Source: Rhipidocladum racemiflorum (Eukaryota; Streptophyta; Magnoliopsida; Poales; Poaceae). From it: 64,000 bases of DNA. Shown piece after piece: positions 1-10,052 of the stretch (its first letter is position 1; each line of letters starts with the position of its first letter). The notes beneath the pieces were generated by a model, which saw nothing but the letters and a program-made list of their open reading frames with translations, had not been told where the DNA came from and did no database searches. The translations under genes and the position numbers were made by a program. The stretch is from the NCBI GenBank assembly GCA_036346355.1, contig CM070581.1:45155849-45219848 (forward strand), in the 5' to 3' direction.

Positions 1-385
1 GCAGTTGAATTCACACCACACTTGCCAAACTACGAGCAGAGAATCCCCATAGGCTTCGATGGAATCTGCTCCGATACTGTGCAGTATGTACAAGCCACTG
101 ACCAGAGTTTCATACTCAGCCTGATTGTTTGAGCATCGACAGTTTAGTCTGAAGGCAAACTCATAATAACACCCTTTGGGGAATATCAGAACCACTCCGA
201 CGCCATTCTCCACCTAGCACACCGACCTATTGAAATAAAGCCGCCAGGGGGCGATGCTTACTAGTTCACAAGCGGGGTTATGGTCTGTAACGAAATCGAC
301 TATTACTTGCCCTTTCACGGCTTTAGCCGATTCAAACGCTAGGTCAAACTCGGTGAGTCTATAAGCCCATTTCCCATCCTTTCAT
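1..385 (-). pseudogene. Gypsy-A pol remnant: Ty3/gypsy RNase H region
   Basis: Read on the minus strand, this is the end of the reverse transcriptase/RNase H connection followed by the plant-type RNase H of a Ty3/gypsy polyprotein. The frame gives a KWAYRLTEFDLAF block, then AVKGQVIVDF, then a degraded NNQAEYETL motif near plus position 125. The right edge (about 385) is abrupt and no reverse transcriptase follows it. The left edge runs off the window. Same orientation as the gag and LTR at 10053-12592, so I infer that both are parts of one element (Gypsy-A) separated by Copia-A and a deletion. Non-functional. Confidence 0.8.
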
Positions 386-499
386 TATGGGGGCGGATAG
401 TATATATTTTATGACGTCAGTCTTACCGACGACCGTGCATGTTGACGCCAATATATAATGTCTCAACTTTGTGCATGCGAAGTAGAGAGAGAAACAGAG
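386..499. other. Unassigned 114-bp spacer between Gypsy-A and Copia-A
   Basis: It matches neither the gypsy RNase H frame on its left nor the copia LTR on its right. It is AT-rich (TATATATTTTATG) and ends in a purine-rich stretch just before the LTR TGTGAAATC. It may be filler or a remnant of other gypsy sequence. I see no gene in it. Confidence 0.4.
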
Positions 500-635
500 T
501 GTGAAATCATGTGCTGAAAAATTGGCTTAGAATTGAATTTGCAAAATGTGCTTGTGCTTGTATTGTTAAATTTGATCATTTGATATGCTTGTGATAGCAT
601 TGTTAAGCTCCTTCAAGATACAGAGACCTCCCGCT

Positions 636-1265
636 TTACGCCGAACCAAATTGTCAAGAAACAGTAAGTTTTCATGTACGCCGAACCAAATCTTTTGGTC
701 CGTCGTGAATGGCGTTTTGAGGTGTGTTTTCGCACGTACGCCGGACCAACTTTTTGGTCCGCCGTAAACATGGGTTTGAGGATTTTTCGCCGAACCAAGT
801 TTCTTGAAAAACAGTAAGTTTTACATGTACGCCGGACCAAAGTTTTTGGTCCGCCGTGAACGTGGTTTTTGCTGGACCAAATCTTCGAGAAACAGAAGGT
901 TTCACATTTACGCAGGACCAACATTTCTGTTCCGTCGTGAACGTGAAAAAGGGGCTTTGTGCTGGACCAAAATAGAAGTCTTTTTATGTGTACGTCGGAC
1001 CAATGTTTTTGGTCCATCATGAATGGCATTTTCAACAGTTGATCTCGTGTTTACGCCGGACCAAAGTTACTTGTCCGCCGTGAATGTGAATATGAGACAA
1101 ATGTGCTGGACCAAGTTTCTCAAGTAATCGAGAGTTTGACGTGTACGCCGGACCAATTTTTTGGTTCGTCGTTAGTGACGCCGGACCAAGGTTTCGGTCC
1201 GACGTGAACATCTTTTTAAAGGTTGATCCCATGTGTGCACCGAACTGATTTTTTTGGTCCGGCGT
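636..1265 (+). repeat. Hairpin-unit array in Copia-A 5' LTR
   Basis: About 14 degenerate units of 35-55 bp. Many follow the plan TACGCCGGACCAA, a 3-8 nt loop, then TTGGTCCGCCGTGAA, so GGACCAA pairs with TTGGTCC and each complete unit can fold into a hairpin. Complete units are near 678, 738, 829, 991 and 1143. Intervening half-units have only GCTGGACCAA or GCCGAACCAA. The array lies in U3, several hundred bases upstream of the TATA box. Confidence 0.8.
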
Positions 1266-1750
1266 AAATGTGATTTTCTAGGGTTAACTTCTTGTGTTTG
1301 AATCAAATTGGATTTGGTTCGATTTGATGATTATGAAATTCATATGGATTTTATAATGCATGTTTTGATTTTATGCAATGCTGATGTAAGTAGTTGCATG
1401 GACTAATTGAGCCAAGTTGGGAAGAACTTGTGCTCAGAATATTGTTTTGTGGATTGTTCATGTGCAGATGTTGCTCGAGAGTGAACGTGGTCGATGACGT
1501 GACTGGAACTAGGTTCATGAAGGAACTGAGGTTCCGGACTAGGTTCAGGGAGGAATCGAGGGCTTGACAGTCAAGGGTGTCATGCGAGACAATCGGGCGA
1601 GAAAACAATACACATGGGGGATGGTTAGTCACGTGAGTATGGCAGGTGAGCCATACGCGTGCAGAGTTGTAATTGTTTGGAGTAGATTGCATGTATTGGG
1701 CCATGTTGGACCAGGTGGACATGCATGCGTACTCTGTTAGGGTTGCTCAT

Positions 1751-1758
1751 TATAAATA
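1751..1758 (+). promoter_or_regulatory. TATA box of Copia-A 5' LTR
   Basis: TATAAATA, followed by a G-rich stretch, 740 bp upstream of the gag start region. This is the expected U3/R boundary. The matching part of the 3' LTR has been lost. Confidence 0.65.
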
Positions 1759-2413
1759 GGGGGAGGTGTCCCCTGTTTACGGGTGTAAGAGAGAAAGGGC
1801 GTAGAGCTAGGGTGAGAGCCAGAGCTGTGTTTTAGGGTTTGTACTCTTTTGATGGGAGTATTTAAGACAAAAGAAATAAAGATCAATTCCTTCTAGATCC
1901 TCTGCGTGCTACAGTAATCTTGAAGCTACAGTGCACGTGTTGCTACAGTATTTTCTATTTTGACTGTTCGTTTGCTCATCTGTTCTGGTTCTAGATTGGT
2001 TCTTTGTCTACTTTGATTCTTTGAGTCCTGTCTTGATTTGATCCATACAAAACCTTTCTAGGGCTTTAATTTAGAGTTCTTCAAAGTTTTGTTGGTTAAT
2101 CTTTTGAAGATTTTGTTTAATCACGAAATTGATGTTGGATCAATTCTCGTCATATTCTATCACAGCAAGTTTGCGAGGTTCATAACTTTTGATCCGTAAG
2201 TTCGATCGAGCTAATCCTTTTTCTGTTAGATTTGTATTGGAATATGCTTTCTTGTGTTCAAATTTCAGATCAATCCGACGGTTGGATCTCCAGTAATTCT
2301 TGTTTTACCGAACGTTTGTCAATCTGTTTTTTGTTGATCCGAAGCAATTATTTGATTACGAATTGGGGTTAATTTTTAGTAGATCAAAATTTTGGTTTTA
2401 GCTTCCGCACAAG

Positions 2414-2426
2414 TGGTATCAGAGCA
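2414..2426 (+). other. Copia-A primer-binding site (initiator Met tRNA)
   Basis: TGGTATCAGAGC is the standard plant copia primer-binding site, complementary to the 3' end of initiator methionine tRNA, and it directly follows the 5' LTR. Confidence 0.85.
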
Positions 2427-2468
2427 AGGTTTCTAATTAATCTTAACTGGTGATTAGAAATTGTAGCA

Positions 2469-4458
2469 ATGGATAGGTATACGACAAAACCTTTTGTTTT
2501 CGATGGTGTTGATTTCAGTTTTGGAAAGCAAAACTGAAGGCGTTCATCCAGGCGCAGGGCTTCGCAATTTGGGAGAAGGTCTATAAGCCATACGAAGTCC
2601 CTCAGAACGACAACGTCAACGACGCAAATCGCGCACATGTTGAAGGAAATAGCAAGGTGCGCAACTTGATCATCCAAGGCTTGGGACGCAACGACTTTGA
2701 TCGTGTGGTCCATCTTAAATCCGCATATGAGGTATGAAAATCTCTTTGTGATTACCATGAGGGTTCTAATACTGTCAAAGAGGTTCGCCTAGACATTTAC
2801 AAAAAGGAATACATGCGATTTGAGATGAAACCTGGTGAGTCTGTAGATGACTTCTTTGCACGCTTTAATAAAATTCTTAGCAATCTACGTGCTGTTGGAG
2901 TTAGATACACTTATGCTGCTAATGCTAGACAATTGCTTGATGCTTTAGACATGTCAATTTGGGAGATGAAAGTAACATCTATTAGAGAATCAACTGTCAT
3001 GAGTACACTTACATTAGATGTTCTGTATTCTAAGCTGAAAACTCATGAGTTAGATGTTCTTACTAGGAAGAATTATTACAAGTCAATTGCTTTGATCTCT
3101 CAACCTAACATGTCTCATAGTAACTCTTCTTCATCAAGCTTTGCCTTGTCTTACTTGTCTTCACTAACCGATGAACAGATTGAGCAATTTCCGGAAGAAG
3201 ATTTGGCATTACTCTCTTCTCGTTTCAACAAAGCCTTGCAGAACGTGAGAATGAGGAAGAGAGTTGGTGGTGGCCCTCCAAGATGCTATGAGTGTGGTGA
3301 TCTCAACCACATTCGTTCAAATTATCCTAAACTTGCAGGAAAAGCATCAAGGGAGGAGAAGGACAATAGAAAAGAAAAGAAGAAGTTCTCTCCAAGTGAT
3401 AAAAAGAAGAAGAACTTCAACAACCGTAAGGTTGTCCACCGAGTTCTTTCCGCTCTTGAACAAGTTAATTTGAGCGATATGGATTCGAAAGACAGCGAAG
3501 ATGATGCAACTCCAAGAAAGCATGATTTGATGGGGTTGTGTCTCATGGCAAGCAGCAAGGATAGCTTCACCGAAAATGATCATGACAACGATTTCAATGA
3601 GGTAGATCCTTCATATGATGAATTAGCTATTGTTGTTGCTCGTATTGAAAAATTTCTTGACAAACGTGATAAGAAAATTAAGAAACATGATTTTGTTGTG
3701 GAATCATTGAATGCTGAAATTGCTAGACTTAAGACTTTGATTCCTGATGATGATACTTGCAAATCATGTGACTTATTTTACAGTGAGCTTACCTTACTTA
3801 GAAAAGAACATGCTTTCCTGTTACATCAAAATGAGAAAAATGAGAAACATGTCAAACATGCTAGCTGTTCCACTGATGATTTGCATTGTTCAACTTCTTG
3901 TTCTAAATGCCCAACTCTTGACTTGAAATTGAAAGATGCAAATGCTATAGTTTCTCAATTAACTGATGATCTGCTTACACATGAGGTTATTTCATGCTCT
4001 ACTTGTCGTAAGCAAAAAGGGAAGGTTGATATTCCTTGCAATAATTGTCTCATGCTTTCTCGTAAAGTTGATTACTTGCAAAATTCCTTAGAATGGTTCA
4101 CTAATGGCAAGAAAAATTTGAACATGATTTTGGACCAATCTAAGGTTAGCTCAAACAAGAAAGGTTTAGGTTTTGGTCCTTATGCTTCATATGAAACTAA
4201 ACCTCGCACTGTATTCAGGCTCTTTGCAATGACAAAATGGAGATTCTTAATGAGCCTAAGAACATTGTCTTTAAATCTACTGGTCTTTTATCTTCCTCTG
4301 TGATGAATGCAAAATGTGCTTCTACTGTTAAAGCAAAACATCATGTTAAGTACACTTGCACTCATTGTGGTAGAGATGGACATTTAGTAGAATTTTGCTT
4401 TAGACTGGCTAAACAACAAAAGAAAGGAAAAGCTAAGGCTAGGTCTAATTTCAGGTAG
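2469..4458 (+). pseudogene. Copia-A gag (broken)
   Basis: Nucleocapsid/capsid polyprotein. The ATG at 2469 begins MDRYTTKPFVFDGV, the usual plant copia gag N-terminus. A missing T near 2519 shifts the frame, and a TGA at 2735-2737 stands where the family has Trp. From 2813 a 496-residue open frame carries the rest of the capsid domain and a first zinc knuckle (CYECGDLNHIRSNY) whose final Cys is Tyr. It continues with a Lys-rich tract and Cys-rich spacer repeats. A second frameshift near 4220-4240 separates an intact second knuckle (CTHCGRDGHLVEFC, in the frame 4237-4458). No functional gag can be made. Confidence 0.85.
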
Positions 4459-4659
4459 GAACACTTTGCTTCTCATTATGTGCCTAGGGTGAAACAAGCA
4501 CATTTTGTTGCTAAAAACATGGGAAAGGGCAAATCTGATTTTGTGCATAAAAATACTCGTGTTTGCCTACCTTGTTGCGTAGTGTGTCTCAGTACTGGAT
4601 TCCCAAAAATCTGATTTCTAACCCCAGTACTGAGACCTCGACATGTTTTGCTATGTAGG

Positions 4660-5267
4660 CATCTCGCGCGAGGAAGGAGAACATATGGCTAGTGGATTCC
4701 GGATGCTCACGCCACATGTTCGGATATAAGAATTGGTTCTCCTCCCTCACACGTGCATCTCGTGCTGAAAGTGTTACTTTTGGAGATGCTTCTTCCTCTT
4801 CTATTGTGGCAAAAGGTACAGTAAAGGTGAGTGACAAGTTTATGTTCAAAGATGTGGCTCTTGTTGAAAACTTGAAATATAACTTGCATTCTGTCTCACA
4901 AATGATTGATGAAGATCTTGAAATAAGCTTTAAGAAAAATAAATGGAAAGTGTTAGATGTTTCAGGTGACCTTGTTTTCAGGATTTCACGCTTTGGAAGA
5001 GTATTTAAAGCTGACTTTGATGTATCACCTTCTTCTAAGTATAGGTGTCTAGTTGCCAATATTTCTAAAGATTTATTCTTTTGGCATCGTAGACTTGGGC
5101 ACATAGGTTTTGATCACCTCACTCGTGTTAGTGGTTTAGACCACATTCTTGGTTTTCCCAAGCTTAAAGGTGATAGCAATTTAGTATGCTCTTCGTGTAG
5201 ACATGGTAAGATGATTGTAGGTTCACATCCACCTCTTACCATGGTGATGACAAACGCTCCAGGATAG
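4660..5267 (+). pseudogene. Copia-A protease and GAG-pre-integrase region
   Basis: The aspartic protease motif WLVDSGCSRHM is intact at about 4688-4720, so the DSG catalytic triplet is present. It is followed by a GAG-pre-integrase segment with WHRRLGHIGFDHL and a CSSCRHGK zinc-binding pair near 5190. The frame ends at TAG 5265-5267. In related elements the next codon is Gln, so I infer a CAG to TAG change, after which the integrase continues in the same frame. Confidence 0.85.
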
Positions 5268-6183
5268 CTACTACATCTTGACACGGTTGGACCATCTCGA
5301 GTTCAATCCTTTGGAGGCAAATGGTATGTGCTTGTTATTGTTGATGATTTTTCTAGATACTCTTGAGTGTACTTTATGGCATCTAAAGATGAGGCTTTTA
5401 GTCATTTTAGAAGTCTTGTTCTTAGACTTTCAGTTGATCATCCAAGAGCTATTCGAAGTGATAATGGAACTGAGTTTAAAAATTCTTCGTTTGATCACTT
5501 CTGTGCTAAAAAAGGAATTGATCATCAATTTTCATCACCTAGAGTGCCTCAATAGAATGGTGTAGTTGAAAGGAAAAATAGAACTTTGGTTGAGATGGCT
5601 AGAACTATGCTAGATGAAAATCACACTCCTAGGAAATTTTGGGTTGAAGCAATTTCAACTGCATGCTATGTTTCAAACCGTGTGTTTTTTAGATCAAAAT
5701 TGGGAAAAACTCCATATGAACTTCGGTTTGGACACAGGCCTACTGTTTCTTATTTTATAGTTTTTGGATGCAAATGCTTTGTCTTGAAATTTGGAAATCT
5801 TGATAAGTTTGAAGCTAGGTCAACTGATGGCATTTTTTTTGGATATCCTGCTCATACTCGTGGCTATCGTGTGCTTGTTTTGGAAACTAACAAAATTCTA
5901 GAAACCTGTGAAGTTACTTTTGATAAGGTTAGTCCAGGCACTAGTCTAAGTGATGCAAGTACAAGTGCATATGTTCAGGGGGAGAACATATTTGTTCATG
6001 AGAATGATGATGGTAATGTTGAGAATGAGGTGTTGACTCCTACTAATGCACAACAAGCTGTAGCACCTTTGGCACCTACTACTACATCACCTACAACTGA
6101 CCATCCTCAAGCTACAACATCTTCTGTACATGCAGAAAATGAAGAAGAAGAAGTCTCTGAAATTACGGCACCCTTGCACATTT
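5268..6183 (+). pseudogene. Copia-A integrase (broken)
   Basis: Catalytic-core signatures are visible: HLDTVGPSRV, VIVDDFSR, IRSDNGTEF and NGVVERKNRTL, which supply the DDE residues, then the C-terminal YELRFGHRP...FGCKCF and the DGIFFGYP block. In-frame stops occur at 5364-5366 (TGA, Trp expected), 5553-5555 (TAG, Gln expected) and about 6183. The 586-6183 part encodes 199 uninterrupted residues from 5586. Acidic, Pro/Thr-rich linker at the end, as in SIRE elements. Confidence 0.85.
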
Positions 6184-6189
6184 AGAAAA

Positions 6190-7215
6190 GTCATCCACCT
6201 GGACAGATGATTGGAGATCTAAATGAGGGAGTCACCCGATCCAAGTTTATCCATTCTGATACTCATGTTCATTCTGCTTTAATTGCTTCTTTTGAACCCA
6301 AAGATATATCTCATGCATTAATTGACGAATCTTGGATCAATGCCATGCATGAAGAATTAGAGAATTTTGAACGTAATAAAGTCTAGAAGCTAGTTTCACC
6401 ACCCCCTGATTTTAATATTATTGGAACTAGATGGGTTTTCAAAAATAAATAAAATGAGGATGGTATTGTTGTTAGAAACAAGGCTAAATTGGTTGCTCAA
6501 GGTTTTACTCAAGTTGAAGGCTTCGATTTTGATGAAACCTTTGCTCCTGTTGCTAGAATTGAAGCCATTAGAATTCTTTTAGCATTTGCTGCATCTAAAG
6601 ATTTTAGATTGTATCAAATGGATGTGAAAAGTGCTTTTCTTAATGGTTACATAAATGAGGAGGTGTATGTCAAGCAACCACCTGGTTTTGAAAATCTAAA
6701 GTTTCCAAATCATGTGTACAAATTGTCAAAAGCTTTGTATGGTTTGAAACAAGCCCCTAGAGCATGGTATGATAGGCTAAAAATATTTTTACTTGAAAAG
6801 GGGTTTACAATGGAAAAAGTTGACAAAACTCTCTTTTTACTCAAGCAAGACAATGATCAATTGTTCGTTCAGATTTTTGTTGATGATATTATCTTTGGAA
6901 GTTCCTCTCATGTTTTAGTGTCCAAGTTTTTAGAAACCATGAGAAAAGAATTTGAGATGAGTATGATGGGTGAGTTAACATTCTTCTGGGACTTCAAATC
7001 AAGCAAACAAAGTATGGTACTTTTGTGCATCAAAATAAATACACGAAGGACTTACTGCATCATTTTGGGATGGAAAACAACAAGCCAATCATGACACCCA
7101 TGGAAAGCACTTGCACACTTGATCCAGATGAAGATGGTGAGCCGGTTGATCAAAAGTAATATATAAGCATGATAGGTTCACTTCTGTACCTCACTGCATC
7201 AAGGCCGGATATATA
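6190..7215 (+). pseudogene. Copia-A reverse transcriptase (broken)
   Basis: RVT_2 family. Motifs include AKLVAQGFTQVEGFDF, MDVKSAFLNG, YGLKQAPRAWYDRL and the catalytic FVDDIIFG (about 6876-6899), all intact within the 201-residue open frame 6489-7094. Stops upstream at 6384-6386 and 6450-6452 replace expected Trp and Gln. The frame is lost after 7000 (near WDFKSSKQS), and an additional TAA lies near 7157. Dead copy. Confidence 0.85.
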
Positions 7216-7820
7216 ATTTGATGTGTGCTCGTTTTCAAGCTTCTCCGCGTGCTTCACATCGACAAGCGATCAAGCGAATTTTCAGGTATCTCCATGGTAC
7301 TCAAGATTTTGGCATTTGGCTTTCTGCTTCCTCATGCATTAGTTTAAGAGCTTTCTCTGATGCTGATTTTGGAGGATGTAGAATTGATAGAAAAAGTACA
7401 TCTGGTTCATGTCACTTCTTGGGTAATTCTCTTATTGCATGGTTATCTAGAAAACAATCTTCTGTTGCACAATCAACTGCTGAATCTAAATATGTGGCTG
7501 CTGCTAGTTGTTGTTCTCAAATTCTTTGGATAGTAGCTACACTTAAAGATTATGGGGTTAATTTGGATAGTGTTCCACTTTTGTGCGATAACACTAGTGC
7601 GATATGTATTGCTAAGAACCCTGTGCAACATTCTAGGACAAAACATATTGGTACCAGATTTCATTTTCTCAGAGATTATGTAGAAAAAGGAAATATTATG
7701 CTTCACCATGTGGATGCTGAACATCAATTGGCAGACATTTTCACAAAACCTTTGTCTTCTTCTCGTTTTGCTTTTATTCGGGGAGAACTTGGGGTTGTTC
7801 ACCCAACAGGCTTGTTTTGA
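7216..7820 (+). pseudogene. Copia-A RNase H domain
   Basis: Open for 200 residues. Shows RIFRYLHGTQDFG, the SDADFGGCRIDRKSTSG motif, WLSRKQSSVAQSTAESKY, the LLCDNTSAI motif and the HIGTRFHFLRD block, ending in DIFTKPLSSSRF. These are the standard copia RNase H landmarks. The domain itself looks intact. The natural stop is TGA at 7818-7820 and is followed at once by an AGGGGGAG tract. Confidence 0.85.
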
Positions 7821-8890
7821 GGGGGAGTTTGTGAAGACTTTGTGATTTTTTTGTTTACACTTGTTTTCTCTGTATTTTTTAAATGAAAAACAAAAAATGG
7901 AAAAATATTGAAAAAGTAATGAGCATTATTTTTTATTCGCATATGTTATTTGAAGCTATGATTATGCTACAAGGTCGTTGCAACTTTATCTCTATGCATA
8001 TGTGGTGTAGTTTATAGCATGACTATTTAAATGGAATGAAAACTTGAATTAAATCTTGTCATGGTTGAACTTTCTTAGCTATCTTGATCCTGCTCAAAAA
8101 GTGCTCAATGTGAAAATTTTCAAAGTTAAAGAGCTAAAAGCTCAAAAAGTGATATTTGATAAATGCAAGATCAAGGTTATGCACTGTCGCACTTCTTCTT
8201 TACGAGACTGCTTATCATTACACTTTGATATGAACTTGAAAGAAGTTGTGTATGACCGAAACCATGAAACGTTAAGCTCCTTGCTTGGCATGGTTGAAAA
8301 GTAAGGCTGACTGTGCATATAACTCCTTGCATTTTTTTCTGTTGCAATCAATCATTAAATCAGCTTTTCAAGCACCAAAGAAGTGCACAAAAATTTCAAT
8401 GTTTTTAGGTTTTGAGATAGTTGAGCAAGGGAGATCATACCATGCAAAAAATCGTTAATAGTACTTGATTTCTAGTTATGCTTACTCTACATTGTCTATG
8501 TTTAGATTTGAGGGTGCAAGTACTTTTGATAGCATGACTTAGAGGATGTTACATTTGTGGATGATTTATAATGCTCATTACATTAAAAAAATGACAAATT
8601 CAAAAGAAACAAAAAGATTGTGTTCTCTTTTTTGTATTCTTGATGAATCCATTGTCAAAGGGGGAGAGTTTTGGACACATATTGCACATTACCCCACACA
8701 TTTTTCTTCTTAGGGGGAGATTTTTCTTATTTTCACCAAGGGGGAGTTTTTCACTTTGCATTTTTATCAAAGGGGGAGATTTTGACTTTTTGATTTTCAA
8801 ACCTGTTGATCTCAGAAAGGTTTTCCTATGAAATGAATTCCAATGTTCAATTCTAAGTGATGTTGCCAATATTTTCATCAATGGGGAGAT
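7821..8890 (+). other. Copia-A 3' non-coding region with repeated polypurine tracts
   Basis: Between the RNase H stop and the 3' LTR. It holds at least five G-rich tracts of the form AAGGGGGAGA (near 7821, 8659, 8712, 8739 and 8771) and the real polypurine tract CAATGGGGAGA next to the LTR at 8880-8890. SIRE elements have an envelope-like frame or its remains here. I find only a short open frame (8056-8304, 82 codons) with no recognisable domain. Confidence 0.7.
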
Positions 8891-10052
8891 TGTGAAATCA
8901 TGTGCTGAAAAATTAGCTCAGAATTGAATTTGCAAAATGTGCTTGTGCTTGTATTGTTCAATTTGATCATTGGATATGCTTGTGATAGCATGGTTAAGCG
9001 CCTTCAAGATACAGAGACCTCCCACTTTACGCCAGACCAAATTGTCAAGAAATAGTAAGTTTTACATATACGCCGGACCAAATCTTTTGGTCTGTTGTGA
9101 ACAGCGTTTTGAGGTGTGTTTTCGCATGTACGCCAGACCAACTTTTTGGTACATTGTGAACATGAGTTTGAGGCTTTTTCGCCGGACCAAGTTTCTTGAA
9201 AAACAGTAAGTTTTACATGTACGCCGGACCAAAGTTTTTGGTCTACCGTGAACGTGGTTTTTGCTGGACCAAATCTTCGAGAAACAGAAGGTTTCACATT
9301 TACGCCGGGCCAACTTTTCTGGTCTGTCGTGAACATGAAAAAGGGGCTTTGTGCTGGACCAAAATAGAAGTCTTTTTATGTGTACGCCGGACCAATGTTT
9401 TTGGTCCGTCGTGAATGGCATTTTCAAGAGTTGATCTTGTGTTTACGCCGGACCAAAGTTACTGGTCCGCCATGAATGTAAATATGAGACAAATGTGCCG
9501 GACCAAGTTTCTCAAGTAACCGAGAGTTTGACGTGTACGCCGAACCATTTTTTTGGTCCGTCGTTAGTGACGCCGGACCAAGGTTTCGGTCCGGTGTGAA
9601 CAACTTTTTGAAGGTTGATCCCTTGTGTGCGTCGGATTGATTTTTTTGGTCCGGCATGAATGTCATTTCTAGGGTTAACTTCTTGTGTTTGAATCAAATT
9701 GGTTTTGGTTCGATTTGATGATTATGAAATTCATATGGATTTTATAATGCATGTTTTGATTTTATGCAATGCTCATGTGAGTAGTTGCATGGACTAATTG
9801 AGCCAAGTTGGGAAGAACTTGTGCTCGGAATATTGTTTTGTGGATTGTTCATGTGCAGGTGTTGCTCGAGGGTGAACGTGGTCGATGACGTGACTGGAAC
9901 TAGGTTCATGGAGGAACTGAGGTTCGGGACTAGGTTCATGGAGGAATCGTGCTCTTGGTAGTCAAGGGTGTCATGCGATACATTCGGGTGAGAGAACAGT
10001 ACACATGGGGGCTGGTTAGTCACGTGAGTATGGCAGGTGAGCCATACGTGTG
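8891..10052 (+). repeat. Copia-A 3' LTR, truncated
   Basis: Begins TGTGAAATCATGTGCTG and tracks the 5' LTR to GTGAGCCATACG, then diverges abruptly at about 10052. It therefore keeps most of U3, including the hairpin array (about 9030-9655), but lacks the TATA box, R and U5. The two LTRs differ at many sites, so the insertion is not recent. Confidence 0.85.
9030..9655 (+). repeat. Hairpin-unit array in Copia-A 3' LTR
   Basis: Second copy of the GGACCAA...TTGGTCC unit array described at 636-1265, with the same unit order but independent substitutions. Several stems have lost pairing here (for example TTGGTACATTG near 9145). Confidence 0.8.

Larger units (their letters stand above)
500..2410 (+). 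repeat. Copia-A 5' LTR
   Basis: Starts with TGTGAAATCATGTGCTG, repeated at 8891. The two copies can be followed base by base from 500-1664 and 8891-10052. The LTR ends just before the primer-binding site at 2414. The exact last base is uncertain because the partner LTR is truncated. Contains an inverted-repeat array (636-1265), a TATA box (1751) and a long U5. Confidence 0.85.
500..10052 (+). mobile_element. Copia-A: SIRE/Maximus-type Ty1/copia retrotransposon, 3' end truncated
   Basis: Layout, 5' to 3': LTR (500 to about 2410), primer-binding site matching initiator Met tRNA (TGGTATCAGAGC at 2414), gag, protease, integrase, reverse transcriptase, RNase H (ends 7820), a 1-kb region with repeated AGGGGGAG tracts, then a second LTR from 8891. 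The order PR-IN-RT-RH defines copia. The long gag with CCHC knuckles and the polypurine-rich 3' region point to the SIRE/Maximus lineage. The 3' LTR is lost after 10052, so no target-site duplication can be tested. The coding region has at least two frameshifts and several stops, so the element is dead. It sits inside the minus-strand Gypsy-A. Confidence 0.9.

Noticed and set aside
585..1232. Frames on both strands giving repeated YAGPxFLVRR or DQKxWSGVH peptides
   Set aside because: Products of the LTR hairpin-unit array, not a protein repeat family.
636..1265. Direct-repeat array considered as a CRISPR array
   Set aside because: Units are degenerate and adjacent, inside an LTR of a plant retrotransposon, with no uniform spacers and no cas genes.
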